Shown one piece after another: positions 36,452 through 49,906 of a stretch of DNA of 64,000 nucleotides. The stretch comes from Mucor racemosus. Lineage: Eukaryota > Mucoromycota > Mucoromycetes > Mucorales > Mucoraceae. The stretch lies in assembly GCA_027405735.1 (NCBI GenBank), contig JAPEHQ010000012.1, positions 1,426,001-1,490,000 of the forward strand. Reading direction: 5' to 3'. How positions within the stretch are numbered: the first letter of the stretch is position 1; each line of letters begins with the position of its first letter. The notes beneath the pieces are model-generated. The model was not told the DNA's origin. It saw nothing but the letters and a program-made list of their open reading frames with translations, and did no database searches. The position numbers and the translations under genes were made by a program.

Positions 36452-39184
36452 TTAGATCACTAGACAATACATACAAAACAACAAAAACAAAAAAAAAACA
36501 ACAAAAAAACAAAAAACAAAAAAAAAAACAAAAAAGCGCAAAAAAACCTCAAAAAAACTACAAAAAAAAATTAGCTACTACATTATGACCCCTTTATGAA
36601 CAAAAACATCCCGTATATATGACCCCTTGATTTATTTATTTCACTTTTATTTATGTTGCTATTTTTTTTTTCTATCATTTTAACGAAAAGCGCCTCCATT
36701 AGAATGTATATATTATACCTTTTTTCATTTTTTATTTTTATTTTAAGCAATTAATTAATTACTTACGCACGCACAACCTCATTTTTTCATTATAGATTTG
36801 TTACACCAAATAAAAAATTTATTCATCATTTTAACAAAATAACCATATGTTTATTTGTGTGTACATACATAGAAGCAGGAAGCAAAGAACAAGTTACAAG
36901 TCTTAAAATAGTAACAACAACCCAAAATGACATTTAATTACGTATTGGTGATTCTAACGTGGAAAATCGTTATCAAGACGCCACCATCAGAAATATTATA
37001 TATATATATATATACAAATAAACATCGGCTACAAGAATCTAAACAAGACATGTATTAAATCTATTACATGATAAACATCCAAAGTAAATCTAGATAGGAC
37101 AAAATATGCATACTGTATATGTATGTATCATATGTATACCAGTTGTTCTTCTTTCTCTCTGCAATCTAGAAAGGGGGTAGCATATATAAACATACTGAAG
37201 TCATGGTTGCATTACAACAACTATGATGAATCATTTGAAAACAAACAATATCTATATATTTTATAAGCAAATGCCTTTCTAACGCAAAATATCGCATTCC
37301 TTACGGATGTCCTCACTTGAACTATACATTTGATAATATTTTAATTATATTCTCAAAGTTTCATAGTCATAGCTCTTGGCCGAATGCTGTGTCATACTGT
37401 CGAAAAAAAAAAAAAACCTTACAACCATTACATTTGTTCCGGATGCAGGTAAAGAGTAGTGCAAGCAGATGCAGTTATTGAATGTACTACGTCTATTCCA
37501 ACTACTACTCAACCCTACTTCAGGGATGATACATTCGATGAAATAATCGATTAAAAAATTGGGCATTAAAATACCAAGCCAATGACCCTTAAATGTTAAC
37601 TGACAACGTTTTACTGGTACTATACATACAGCTTATCAGGATAAACACCTATTTTAGCAAAATTCACGGGTAAAAGGCCCATAACGTGAAAAATTGTCCA
37701 TGTGCGCATGTATGTATGTATTTAGTATGATACCATACTTTCCTTGGCTTGTGTATCAACGTTTAGGAATTTTAGAATTTTGCATCGGCCTCAAACTTTT
37801 AAGGGTTAGTCCAATTTTAGTCACCTTGTTTTAACAATATCGAGATTTTTAAACATGAATACAGCAAAAACAGCATGTACAGTACTCAAGTTAATGATTA
37901 CGTACAATAAGAGTATGTCTATATGTTTTGTTTAATGTAAAAAGATAATGAACAGGTGATAAAGTTTACATTTGGAAAATACCAATGCCCAAAAGTAAGT
38001 ACGCCTGAGTTTTAATTATTTCAATGATGGATTTTGAATCCAAAAAAAATTACAAAAACACAAAATGCAAGATTGCTCTAAATATTATTAAATAAACTGA
38101 ATTTGAGCATTAAATGAGTCTTGTAGAATTTTAAATTTTGCATTAGATGATGTAGTTTGTAAAAATATTTTACTGCAAAAGCTGGGCCCAAATCAAGAAA
38201 ATATAAAACTGTGGTTTTTGACCTAAAACTCCATATTTTTACTAATTTTTAAAGTATTTAGCGTTGACATAGTATGAATGGTGTATAGAGCTACAGAATG
38301 AGGTATTAATTGATACGATGGCTCTATTTTTCGTGGGGAAAATCAATTTTGAAGACAATTTTTTTGGACATCCGAATTTTGAGGACGACCAAACACAAGG
38401 CAAAATTCCTAGAAAACCAATGATTTACTTTTTTGTACTTTTCTCCATCAAAAATCAATATTTTTTGAAGTGGTAAAATGGAAATGATAGATATCATTCA
38501 GGGCTATCAACAAAATATAAAAAACAAACTATTTATTTTTTATGACATGATTAAAATTGCAAAAACGTCAAATTTATATATAAAAAAAATATTGTTGATA
38601 CTCAAGTATGTTATAAAACAAAAAAAAATAAACATTTTTCATTATTCACAAAATGCTGTAGCTTGCTTTTTGAGAGAGATATGGCCAGCGGAACACCTTG
38701 GTTTTAAGCAGTAAAAAAACCAAGTCCTATTCTTCAAGTATTTATTTTTGCTTATAATGCATATTAAGTACAGGTTAATTTTACTGTATTAACTGTCAGC
38801 ATTGTATGTATCCTTCTTTATTTTTTATTTTGAATTATGCATACTGAAAAGTGCTATTTCAACCCTGATTCTCTATCCTACTAAAATTTGAATATCGTCG
38901 AAATTACAATTCCGATTTCGATATCTCGAAAATCACTTAATTTCACCTAGTAAATTGCTTCTATCTGAAGGTTCTCTTCAAATAATTCCAGCTTAAAAAT
39001 GAAGTATACTCATTTGGTTAAATAAGTATCCCAATTATAATCAAATTTGTATATGAAAGGTACAATCTTTTTAGGCATTGTGACTAAAAACAAGGCTGCC
39101 TTCCAAAATAAATGAAAAATCATTAAAAATAAAAAAATCGCTTTATCAATAATATGCAGCTTGCTGCCTTTCTTAAACAACACC
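36452..39184. other. 2.7-kb gene-free stretch with repeat-like segment
   Basis: Starts with an A/C-only tract (36475-36570) that is probably 3' UTR. A TA run sits at 36995-37016. From about 37800 to 38960 the DNA resembles the dispersed repeats in style and shares words with family A (TTTTTCGTGG, AATCAATATTTTTTG), but it is not a clear copy. No gene is supported. Confidence 0.45.
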
Positions 39185-40873
39185 ATGAAACGAAAACAAC
39201 GCAGACAACGCAAATATTTGAAAAAGAAAAATAGTCAAAACTATAAAGAAAAACCGGCTCAAGAAAACGATGAGTTTCAGGATACCTTTAAAATAAATCA
39301 AGCCTTAAATACAGAAAACTATAGTTTATTGAGAGAAATAGGCCGAGAAACAGGCTTTATAAGCGATGCTATTCGAAGAAGAGTGTGGTAAATTTATTTA
39401 TTTTGCATTTATGCAACAAGTTCATCACGTTTAATCCAGATATTAGGCCTTTTCTACTGCATTGTACTGATATAGATCAAGAAAAAGTTACCGAAGGTTC
39501 TCTTGATGGTATAAGTGATATAATATATTTTTATGGAAAGGCAACAAAATTACTTACTTTTTTTTTGCGTATATATAGTTCCACACAAGGACGAAGAGCA
39601 AGTAAAATTAGATGTTATTCGTTCATTCAACTCATTTCCTAAAAGTAAGCTTGGATTTGAGGTTAATGTAGGGACAATCAAGCTGATTATATTTGTACAG
39701 ACATTGATCAAGATGATAAAGAAAAGCTTCAGGGACATTTGAAACATGTTATAGTGCATGTGTTACGATCATATCCATCATTGCATTATTATCAAGTAAG
39801 TAAGAAATTGTTTGTGGTCATTGTTTGGGAATTAAAATGCATATACTACTATAGGGTTTTCACGATATTTGCTCTGTACTTATACTATTATTTGGTGAAA
39901 AATATGCTTGCAAGCTAATAGAACCTATTGCACTCTTTTTCTTGAGATATCCTTTTTATATATATAGCTTAAAATATGTAAAATGTATTTATATTTATAT
40001 TTAATCCTTAACCTTTGCTTACAGATGAAATGTATGTGACAATGGAGCCAGTTTTGAAGCAGTTGACAATTTTGGATACGATAATTCGTTTAGAAGATTT
40101 AGAGTTGTACGAGTTCATTACAGAGTAAGGATTTTTGATCTACATCTATACGAAAAGTTACTTATAGCTTTTATTAGAGCAGGAGTATTACCATACTATT
40201 GTCTTTCATGGGTCATTACATGGTGTAGTCATGATTTAGATGATTTGGATAAAATCACTCGACTTTTTGATCTGTTTTTATCCTCTAATCCGTTTATGGT
40301 TGTTTATTTTGCAGCAGCTGTGGTATTATCTCGACGAGATCAAGTTCTTGAATTACCTTGCGATATAAGCACTATTCATAGCTTCCTTACCAAATTACCA
40401 AAGGATATTGATGTGGATTCTTTATGCCAAAAAGCATGTGAGTTGGAAGAAAATTACTCTGTTTTTGAGATACAATGCCAAAGCTCTATAGCTTTAGATC
40501 AAGTGTCAGCTATCAACCGATTTGAAAAGGATTGGCTGCCTATAAATTCCTTACAAGACTTGAATGACACAATAAAAGATCAAATTATACCGATTTTGCA
40601 AGACAAGGATGAACACAAGCCAATTGAGCTTGTATCTACACTTTCAGATAAACAACATGTACATCAATCCAACTCGATCTTGCAAAAATTGCGACAACTT
40701 GATAAAAAAGATGCTTTTTTGTATACATTACTCACGGTTGGAGCCGGTGTTAGCTTAATAGCCATGTTCATGTCAAATTCCGAACTTATGAGGTAAGGTT
40801 GTAAAGCATAAAATATAGTAATAATTTAATTGAATAATTCTTATAAAGGGAGTGGTTGATGACAGGTGTGTAA
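39185..40873 (+). CDS. TBC-domain Rab GTPase-activating protein, TBC1D20/Gyp8-like
   Basis: Eight exons: 39185-39387, 39447-39508, 39579-39644, 39701-39795, 39855-39946, 40023-40124, 40178-40792 and 40849-40873 (25 nt), giving 419 aa. TBC domain: LREIGRETGFISDAIRRRVW, then the arginine-finger motif KLDVIRSF (R103), the glutamine-finger motif HYYQGFHDI (Q142), LRDEMYVTMEP, and LSWVITWCSHD. A hydrophobic segment near residues 388-405 and a short tail make it a tail-anchored protein, as in TBC1D20 and Gyp8, which act on Rab1/Ypt1 at the ER. Intron 5 (39947-40022) is an AT-AC intron of the minor spliceosome; no GT-AG reading of it gives an open frame. Exon 2's donor could also be placed at 39500, with a weaker GTTCTC site. 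Confidence 0.87.
39947..40022 (+). other. U12-type AT-AC intron in the TBC gene
   Basis: 76 bp. The 5' splice site is ATATCCTTTTT (the U12 consensus is ATATCCTTT), the branch site TCCTTAAC at 40005-40012 matches the U12 branch consensus, and the 3' end is AC at 40021-40022, about 11 nt after the branch A. Joining TTGAG to AGATGAAATG restores LRDEM, the conserved TBC motif. Confidence 0.88.
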
Positions 40874-40926
40874 TTCTATATATATAAATAAAGATCTAAG
40901 CATATAAAAAATGAATGGGAATACTT

Positions 40927-42204
40927 TTACATTGGTTTTCTACCCATTGTAGAAACCATAGACCATCTAGCCTCTGGCTGCTCTTGACAATTAGCTACTA
41001 GTTGATCCAAAAACTGGGGATACTTTTCATTTGACACTTGTAAATGCTCTCCCAAGAAAGGCTGACCACTTTTAAAAATGGATCGAATATCCCATAGGAA
41101 TTCTCTGTTCAAATGATCAGGGCGACCTATTTTGACATTTTAGTATTCCTTGTTTGTCAATGAAATATACCATGATTACTGACCTAGGAAACAGTGTTTT
41201 TTAACACAATGTACTACTTCAAAATCTTCCAATTCCATATATTTTTTCATTTCATCAGCAATATAAGGCTCCTGGCCACGTTCGACCATTCTTTCTTTAA
41301 CTACATGTCATACAAATATATATTTTTAGGTAACCACACCTTTCAAAATTATATACTAGAATCTTACATATCTTTCCGGCCCATTTCACAAAGTCATTTC
41401 CAACTTCCAACATGCCGGCTTCTCTTGATAAAATGAATCCACCGGGTTTTAATACTCGCCTAATTTCTTTTAAAACAGGTGCCCACTCTTCAGTTTTAAA
41501 TGCCAAGATAAACATTCTAAAGTTAACCATGTCAAACGTATTATCTTCAAAAGCTAGACCTTCCAATACATTTCCAATTTGGAATGTAACGTTTGCTGGC
41601 CTAATGTTATTAGGGAAAATATCGCACATATCCACACCAATGAATTCACTTGATGGAAATTCAGTTGCAACATCCATAACCCATGTACCAGGCCCACAAC
41701 CTAAATCCAGTATCTTGGCGTCATCTTCAAAGGGAATTGTATTATTTTCAAATGCTTCTTCTGGAATATTTCTATAGAACAAAAAAAAAAAAAGAAAAAT
41801 TAAGTTTGATATACATATAGCCGTAAAGGAAAGAGATAGAGAAAATATTAAATCAAAAATCACTTACCCATTAAATAAAGTTTTCAAGGCAAAATGTTGC
41901 TACATGAGGAATTATGGTTAAATTCAAACCAATTAATTGGAACTTATTAAATTCTTACACCAACAAGTCTATCCATCTCTTCATCATCATTTGGAAACCA
42001 ATAAACAGAACTAGTCTCATTATGAAATTTTCTGCCATTTCGAATAACGCCATCAGATGATTGACTCGAAGTTGATGGTGGTTTGCTATTAATTCTTGAA
42101 AGTGATCCTGCATTAGAACTATTCAATGTATTATTTTTCAATGAAGGCTGTAGTCTTGATGAGACTCTTTTTCGATTTTGATGTGCTGATAGGCGGATTC
42201 CCAT
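40927..42204 (-). CDS. Class I SAM-dependent methyltransferase
   Basis: Five exons: 42204-41959, 41899-41868 (32 nt), 41771-41368, 41300-41184 and 41126-40927, giving 332 aa. The N-terminal 75 residues are Ser/Asn-rich and disordered. The methyltransferase fold follows: DRLVGQHFALKTLF, motif I ILDLGCGPGTWVMD (G117-G121), FIGVDMCDIFP (acidic residue for the ribose), GNVLEGLAFEDNTFDMV, and EIRRVLKPGGFI (post-motif). This Methyltransf_25-type layout is common in fungi as uncharacterised UMTA/LaeA-like enzymes; the substrate cannot be told. It converges with the TBC gene: the two stop codons are only 53 bp apart, so their 3' ends may overlap as transcripts. Confidence 0.88.
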
Positions 42205-43418
42205 TTTTTATTGATTTTCTTGCAGAAATTAAAGAAAAAAGGGGAATGAAAGAAAGAGAAAAAGACTTGTTTTATTTTTAAAAAAAAAATAATATATATA
42301 TTTAACCGGGTTCAAATATAGCATAAGAAAGAAGATCACGTAGGTCGGCTATTTCTTATTGTTATACAAGAATCTTTAGTGAGGGGGTTATAAGGATTGG
42401 TTTGCTGCTGTCAATTTGCCTTCAAGTTACACAATTTTAAAGCTCCTAATTCGATGCCGACATATTTAGTCCAACCGTTCGGGATACTCCTAAAAGTAAT
42501 GTAAAATGATGTGTACTTTTTTTTCTGCTTTATATCTATGATATCAATTGATCTTCTGATAAACCAAAAAATCTGTATCAGCTCATGTATTTTAAACCCC
42601 ATTAGTTCATATGCAGAAAAGGCGTAATCAATTAAGAAGCAATCATGTGATCATTACCAAATTAGAGAATTACTAGGCTACCAACAAATTGTAGATTACT
42701 ACATCTGCATTTTAAAGCTGGCAGGTTGATAATCAAGTCATTTTACAACATTGCATGACAACCTTTGGATCAAACATACAGTTAACTTTGTAAGATACAT
42801 TTAATCAGGTACTAGAATGGATATACAATTAAAAAGTATGTTGTTTATTAATACATCTTGTAATTCACTTTTTTTATTAGAATACCAAATTGAAAAAATC
42901 CTACATTTATCTAGACATCGTTATAAATGTATATATAGAAAAGATAATTTAGGGGATCATTTTTGTATAGAATTTGTACGCTATTTCTATTGGATCAACT
43001 TGCATTTTGTGCTAACATTCAATCACTGAGGCTGAAAAAAATGAAATATTATATGGCCGAATTCTGGAAAAATTTATACCTAAAAATCGAAAATATGGAT
43101 AAATAAATAATTTGGTCATTCTTGCATCATAGAATTTTGCATAATAAACATCCAAATAAGTGGCATTTTTATCAAAGCTTACTTTACCTCGAATTTTCTT
43201 CTTTGAGCTGTTTCTTATATCCTTCATTACTATCATATTACCTCCTGAAATTTAGATCAAACTAATTTATATACCAGCAATATCGTCTTTAACGAAAAGT
43301 TTAAACGTTGCGATATATTGCTATACTACAAAAATAAATCAAATCGTTTTGTCAAAAATTGAAATGTTGTTCTACAATCTATCTTGATTTAAATATTTCT
43401 TTACCTTTGAAAACATTT
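42205..43418. other. Intergenic; promoter of methyltransferase gene and unrecognised frames
   Basis: Frames at 42817-43029 (plus) and 43012-43236 (minus) are about 70 codons each, overlap at their ends and show no known domain. The minus frame (KKKIRGKVSFDKNATYLDVYY) could be a relic exon. No stronger call is possible. Confidence 0.35.
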
Positions 43419-43423
43419 TGTCT

Positions 43424-43439
43424 GGTTGCCATGGCAACC
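43424..43439. promoter_or_regulatory. Perfect X-box palindrome (RFX-type site)
   Basis: GGTTGCCATGGCAACC is a 16-bp perfect palindrome identical at its core to the symmetrical X-box bound by RFX/Crt1 proteins. It lies about 280 bp upstream of the oxidoreductase pseudogene start. Confidence 0.55.
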
Positions 43440-43718
43440 GCTTCAGATTAATACCAGCGAAAACCTACGCGGCAGCACGAGGTAGCACAACTCGCAGTAG
43501 GTCCAGTAAATGACCTGCACTCAATAGCATCTAAAGCAGATCTTACATGAAACTAAGAGGCTCAAACATTGTATTAATAATGCATTCCCTTTTATGCAAA
43601 AAGCATTGCGTATACACATTTTATTTCTATCAATCGACAGTGATTATATAAAATAAAAACCATTTCCTTCGCTCTGTTTGAAAACTATCTTCTTTTTCCA
43701 ATCCAAATCAACTCTATA

Positions 43719-44542
<824 letters not shown>

Positions 44543-44934
44543 TTTATAAATAGATATATATGTGATTTTATAAATAATAATACATAAATTGATACCATTT
44601 AACTGGTTACATGATCAATTAAATATCTACTATGGTAATAAATCACCTCAAAAACTTTTTTGTTATATGTACAATACACATCTATGTATAAGGATTGCGT
44701 TTCATCATATACCTTGCTGACTCGTATATCCGCCTTTTTCTTTATTAGCTTTTTATTAATTTGTTCGTCAACAGTTCGCTTTCTTTCAAACAAATAAAAC
44801 CCACTTACCTTCAACCAATGGTTGCCGATCGAATCCGTTGTCTCAAGAAATGATCAAAGATCAAATATATACCTCAGAATATTACAAATGCTGTAAACTA
44901 TATATCTGAATTTACTGCACCATTTTATTCATTA
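44543..44934. other. Intergenic, no gene seen
   Basis: A 71-codon minus-strand frame (44599-44814) has no recognised domain. The DNA leads into family A copy 3. Confidence 0.4.
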
Positions 44935-46036
44935 CTAAATTTTATTTTATATCTCAAAAACACGTAAATTCACTGCTTTTTTTCTTAAAAATTGGGCCTC
45001 ACTTTTCATCCCTGTTCTACTTTTTTTTTTCACTAAATAACACCAAGAAAAAATTATATGTCAATGTACCTGAGATGTTCAGCTTTAATTCAAAAATAAG
45101 TACCCAAAAATATCCTACTTTTTGCAGGTGGTATTAATTTTTCAGTGCTAATGTTTCAGATTTTTTACGCGTATTTCATAGCTAATGGATTGAAAACTTT
45201 GAGGCCTCATATCTCTAGAAAAAATTAAGCTATACTAATACTTTTTAATAATAAAACTTACTTGTTTTAAAGCGCTCTACAACATATTCTAATATAAAAA
45301 AACGTTGAGCACTTTTATTTTTTCTCATTTTTTTTGGCATTTCTATAGTAGGTTTCAATATATTGGTTAAATTGAGCAACAATTTTTTTGCATTCACGTC
45401 ATTAAGCTCGTTAAGCTCTCTCGGATCCAATTTAGAGTTTTTCAAAATATTGATTTTTCGTGGAGATATCCTCAAAAATGTGTACAAAAAGGTACCTCCA
45501 TTTCTAGCGTCCATTTTCCCCTTGTATACCCTCATCCCAAATTCTGAAACAGAAAAATTTTTTGACAAAAATGTTGTTTTCTCTACGAATAATGCAGGTA
45601 GAAGGTTTTGCAATAGCTCGATCGATAGATAATTTTTTTGCACATCATTTGAATTTATTGTATTTTTAATATGCTTATAAAAAGTGTTTTGTATCTTCAA
45701 AAAACCTTCAAAATTTCAATTGCATTTTGCGCAAAATTTTGCGTGAAACATTTTTTTAAATTTTATATAGCTGGATGCAAAATTTAAAAGTGTACAAAAA
45801 CCATTTAATACGCTAGGTTGACTTACTTTGCAATTCATGAACATTTAAACAATTTTGTTTTTTTTTTTTTTTAAAAAATTTTGTTTATTGATTGAGCCGC
45901 GTACACCGAGAGTAAAGGGTCACAGTGAAGAGGCGGGTGCAATTGAAATAAAATTGGATAAATATATACTGATAAAATATAAGCAAACTGAAACTAAACT
46001 AAACTAAACGAACTAAAGTATACTATACGAAACGGA

Positions 46037-49000
46037 CTACAGGAGGGAATGGCATTGATCCTCTCCGATGGTCTGATGAACATTGGATCGGATATTGGCC
46101 AGTATCGCTGTAGGTATAATGGGAATGTTGTCAAATATAAATCTCATATGAGCCAGCCAGATTTGGGAAAGAGTAATCATGAGGATTCTGTACGGTTTAA
46201 TTCCTTTGTATTGGCAATACCAAATATCGGAAAAATCCAGGGACAGAAAGGCCTCTTTAACATCAGTGATCGATGTGGTAGGCCACAGAAACTCAAAGAT
46301 GGCGCCTTGCCATACCTTTTCTTTGGAAGGACAATGAAAGAGGAGATGGCTAGCAGAATCCGGGACAGACAAACAAACTGAGCAAAGGGAGGAGTCAAAG
46401 ACCCTTGGCATAATGAAATGTAAGAAACGACGATTAGGGATACAACCCACAATGAACCGGTATAGCACATTACGTTGAATTGTGGTAAGTGCTAGGGACC
46501 AAAAGAACTTCCAATTAGCAGCAGAGATATTGCGTAGAGCTAACGGAGGAACTACCGACGAAAGAACGGACATCCGAAATGTCTTTGCGGATCCCTTGAC
46601 AGACCCAAGAGACTGACCACCTTGAAGGCGAAGTTGATTGACCAGAGGAGCAAAAGAGACCACTGAATCTTCAAGAGGAGTAGGGATACAAACTGGCAGA
46701 AAGAATGGTTGAAATTTCAACGTACCTGAAGCCAGGCCTTTAAACACAGTAGAGGGAGCACGCTTCCAAATGAGTAACGAAGGATCACGAGTATCTTTCC
46801 AATGGATAAAATTGAGACGGGGATCATACTGAAATACGTCCGAGACCATCATTTTTTTGATTTTTAGAGGGACAGAGATTGTTGAAGCAGGAGGAATATA
46901 AAAGGCAGCTTGGAGAGGTAATATCATAGCAGTAGCAGTATTGATGCGAGCTGTATCAAAAGCCCGAGGAAGATAATCAATAGCACGGTATAGCATATCT
47001 ATAGTACCAATTCTTTGCTTTTTCAGCTCCTGAGAGCGAGAAGAGGGAAATAACAGTGGAATTTGATGATATTGACTTGAATTGACATTTCTAATGTGGA
47101 AACTGAGCAGGTACGATACCGGATGAGAGTCAATGACAGATTGATCATGAGCCAGCAAAGGTTGCAGCCAACGAAAGTATAGAGCCGAAGCTTGAATTTG
47201 TATGTCAACAACACCGAGACCACCACAATTTTTTGGAAGAGTCCATACCTTCCAAGGGATGACAGGGAAGATATTTTTTCGCAAGAATTGGATAGCCAAG
47301 GATCTCAGCATTTTGAAATCAGAAAGCGTCAACGGTGTTACCCGCAATATGTACCATAGTTTCGACAAAATCAAGGAATTCAAGACAGTAGCACGGCCAA
47401 CAACAGATAATGAACGTGTAGAGTGAATTTGTGTAGCAGTCTTAATCTTTGTTACCAACGAACACATAAAATTGACTCTTTGTATACGACTTTGGACCAA
47501 GGGAAATCCCAAGTAAATCAAAGGCTCGTCATCTTCCACGGACTGTAAATGTTTGATGTTGATTTGAGATAGTGGGGATTCCCAGATATTCCAAGTATCT
47601 CTGCCAGAAATCGAGAAGGCTTCTACCTTATCATGGTTGAACTTTGCATTCGAGGCACCACAATACCGATTCATATGCAATTGTAGCCGGGCAAGATCAT
47701 TGGAATCATGTACAAAAACAAGAGCATCATCAGCATAACACAGGAGTTTAGTTCGTTCAGTCCCCATTAGGTAACCTTGAAAATGCCGGTCGTTGAGAAT
47801 GGATAGCAAGAACGGTTCAAAAGCCAAATTGTAGAGTATAGGGGAGAGGGGATCACCCTGTTTCAATCCTCGCAATTTGGCCACTGTAGAAGAGAGATGT
47901 CCATTGATGTTGATTCGAATGAGATTATCACCCATCAGCTTGTAGATGCATTTGATCAATTGTTGGGGAAATCCAAATTTTTTCAGCACTTTCTGTAAAT
48001 AGTTCAAATTCACTCTGTCATATGCCTTTTCTTGATCCAAGAGAAGACCAATATCAGAGTCCAGGTTACGAAAACTGGGATCGTTGTCCTTTTGTTCAGC
48101 AATGGTCCATTTTCGCTGCGCATCTTCCATGATTAGTTGACATATCATACCGTTTTCAGCAATAAACCGACCAGGGATGAATCCGAGTTGATGACGACTG
48201 ATTAGATGAGAGGATACTGTCATGATACGGCGATTAATATTACGAGTGAAGAGTTTGTAGTCTGAATTAGCCAGTGACAAAGGACGGTAGTTCCTCATTT
48301 CAGCTGGATCACCTTTTTTGTAAAGCAAGCACATAATAGATTCGTTCCATGATTTGGGAAATTTACCCTTTTGCAAAGCTGTATTGTAGACCACAGATAT
48401 CAATTCATGGAATGGAGGATATTTCATTACCAAGTACAAGATTTCATAAGGCAGACCATCCGGACCAGGACTACTTTGACGACGAGTATGTTTGCTATCC
48501 TCTAACAGTTCCTCGATATTAATAGGCATCATCAGTTCTTCCTGCTGTTCAGCTGATATTTTCAAGTGACCTGGAATGGATCGAATCATTTGACTAAGAT
48601 CTGTAGGATCTGTAGGATCTGGAGTGAAGAGGGTGGTATAGAAATCAGTAGCTATAGTTGAGATGCTAGATTGGTCATGACAAAGTTCTTCCGTAACCGG
48701 ATCTCGAAGTTCAGTAATTGATCTCTTGTTTTCTCGAGCGATGGCTGTTCTCTTTAGGAAACCTGCAGACTTCTCCCCATGCTCCCGCCAGAATTTCCCA
48801 GCTTTCAATATTTCAATCTCTGCTATAGAATGTTGTATTGATTGGATCTGTTGATTGATAGTGTCCAACCCCTGGAAAATCAATCCTCTAGTTTTGTGGT
48901 GCCGTAGCATCTTATTCCTTTTGGATAGCAATCGCTGCAGTTGTCGTTTTCTCCAGTTCAGATCCTCCTTTTGAAATGACTTGATGAATAACTTGACTTC

Positions 49001-49902
49001 TGCCTTAATCCAGTCCCATTGTTGTTGTGGAGAAGAGAATGCTTTGATCGCTGCAAAATGTACTTCATTGGCTATTAGAAACTCCGCCAATGCCTTTCGG
49101 AAATCCTTGCTACGAGCCAAAAAGGGGTTCGCCTTCCAGATTCCTGGTCCACGGCCAGTCGAATCTTGGTATTGAAATGAAAACCCCAAAAGTTCATGAT
49201 CCGTCCATTCTGGTGACATATAATGTTGACTGATACTGGTAACATAATGATGAGAATTAGAACTACAGAACACATAATCCAAAACCCCTGAATTTCTTCC
49301 GCTATGCCATGTATTCTGCTTTTCATCCCCAAAAATGTCAATAAAGTAATCATCTAGTAAATTAGTCCATTCTACAGGAGCACAAAGTAGTGTACCATCT
49401 GCTCGGCGATTTTTGTACTGATAATTAAAATCTCCCATAATAAAAGTATTGTTGTTTGTAATAGTAATAGTATCCTTAATAATTGGAATATTAAGAAGTT
49501 CAGAATAAAAGGCTGATCGATCCGAAGGAAGTGCTGATCGGCCATATATGTTGCAATAGGTGGAGTATTAGATGAATCTTGCAAATCCCGAGTTAGATGA
49601 ATAGTAGCCAAAATATAACGACCACTATCAATCCCTTCCGAGATAGGCTTGATTGTAAAGTTGTGTGAAAGTGATATAATGCCGCAATGTTGAGTCCAAA
49701 GGCTCGAACTGCTGTTAAATTGTTTGTTGAGTAGGTCTATAGTAGTATTATCTGAAGCATGAGTTTCTTGTAGCACCAGGATATCATATCCAAGTGTTCG
49801 AAGGTATCTAATAAATTGTTGTCTTTTTTTGGTGTTTTCTGATTTTTTGAGGCCACGACAATTGAGAGTGGCAATTTTAACTGTATGGTGTATAATATTC
49901 AT
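46037..49902 (-). pseudogene. LINE ORF2: AP endonuclease, reverse transcriptase, C-terminal zinc motif (one frameshift)
   Basis: Starts at the ATG at 49902 (MNIIHHTVKIATLNCRG), 4 nt after the ORF1 stop, a spacing that suits reinitiation. Endonuclease motifs: TLNCRGL, LQETHA, GDFN, and WTDHELLG. The frame shifts once near 49555, between DSSNTPP and CNIYGRS, and then stays open to 46037. The reverse transcriptase has SPGPDGLPYEILY, NYRPLSLANSDYK, LLLDQEKAYDRV, GLKQGDPLSPILYNLAF and CYADDALVF, so all three catalytic Asp are present. The C-terminus has a CSVCLSVPDSASHLLFHC zinc-like motif as in zf-RVT domains of plant and fungal L1 elements. About 1290 codons overall. No RNase H domain was noticed. 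Confidence 0.88.
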
Positions 49903-49906
49903 TAAA

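Noticed and set aside
43467..43507. Imperfect hairpin ACCTACGCG...CGCAGTAGGT as a possible tRNA-like or terminator structure
   Set aside because: The arms pair only over short blocks, there is no CCA-stem or T-loop pattern, and it is followed by ordinary promoter-like DNA.
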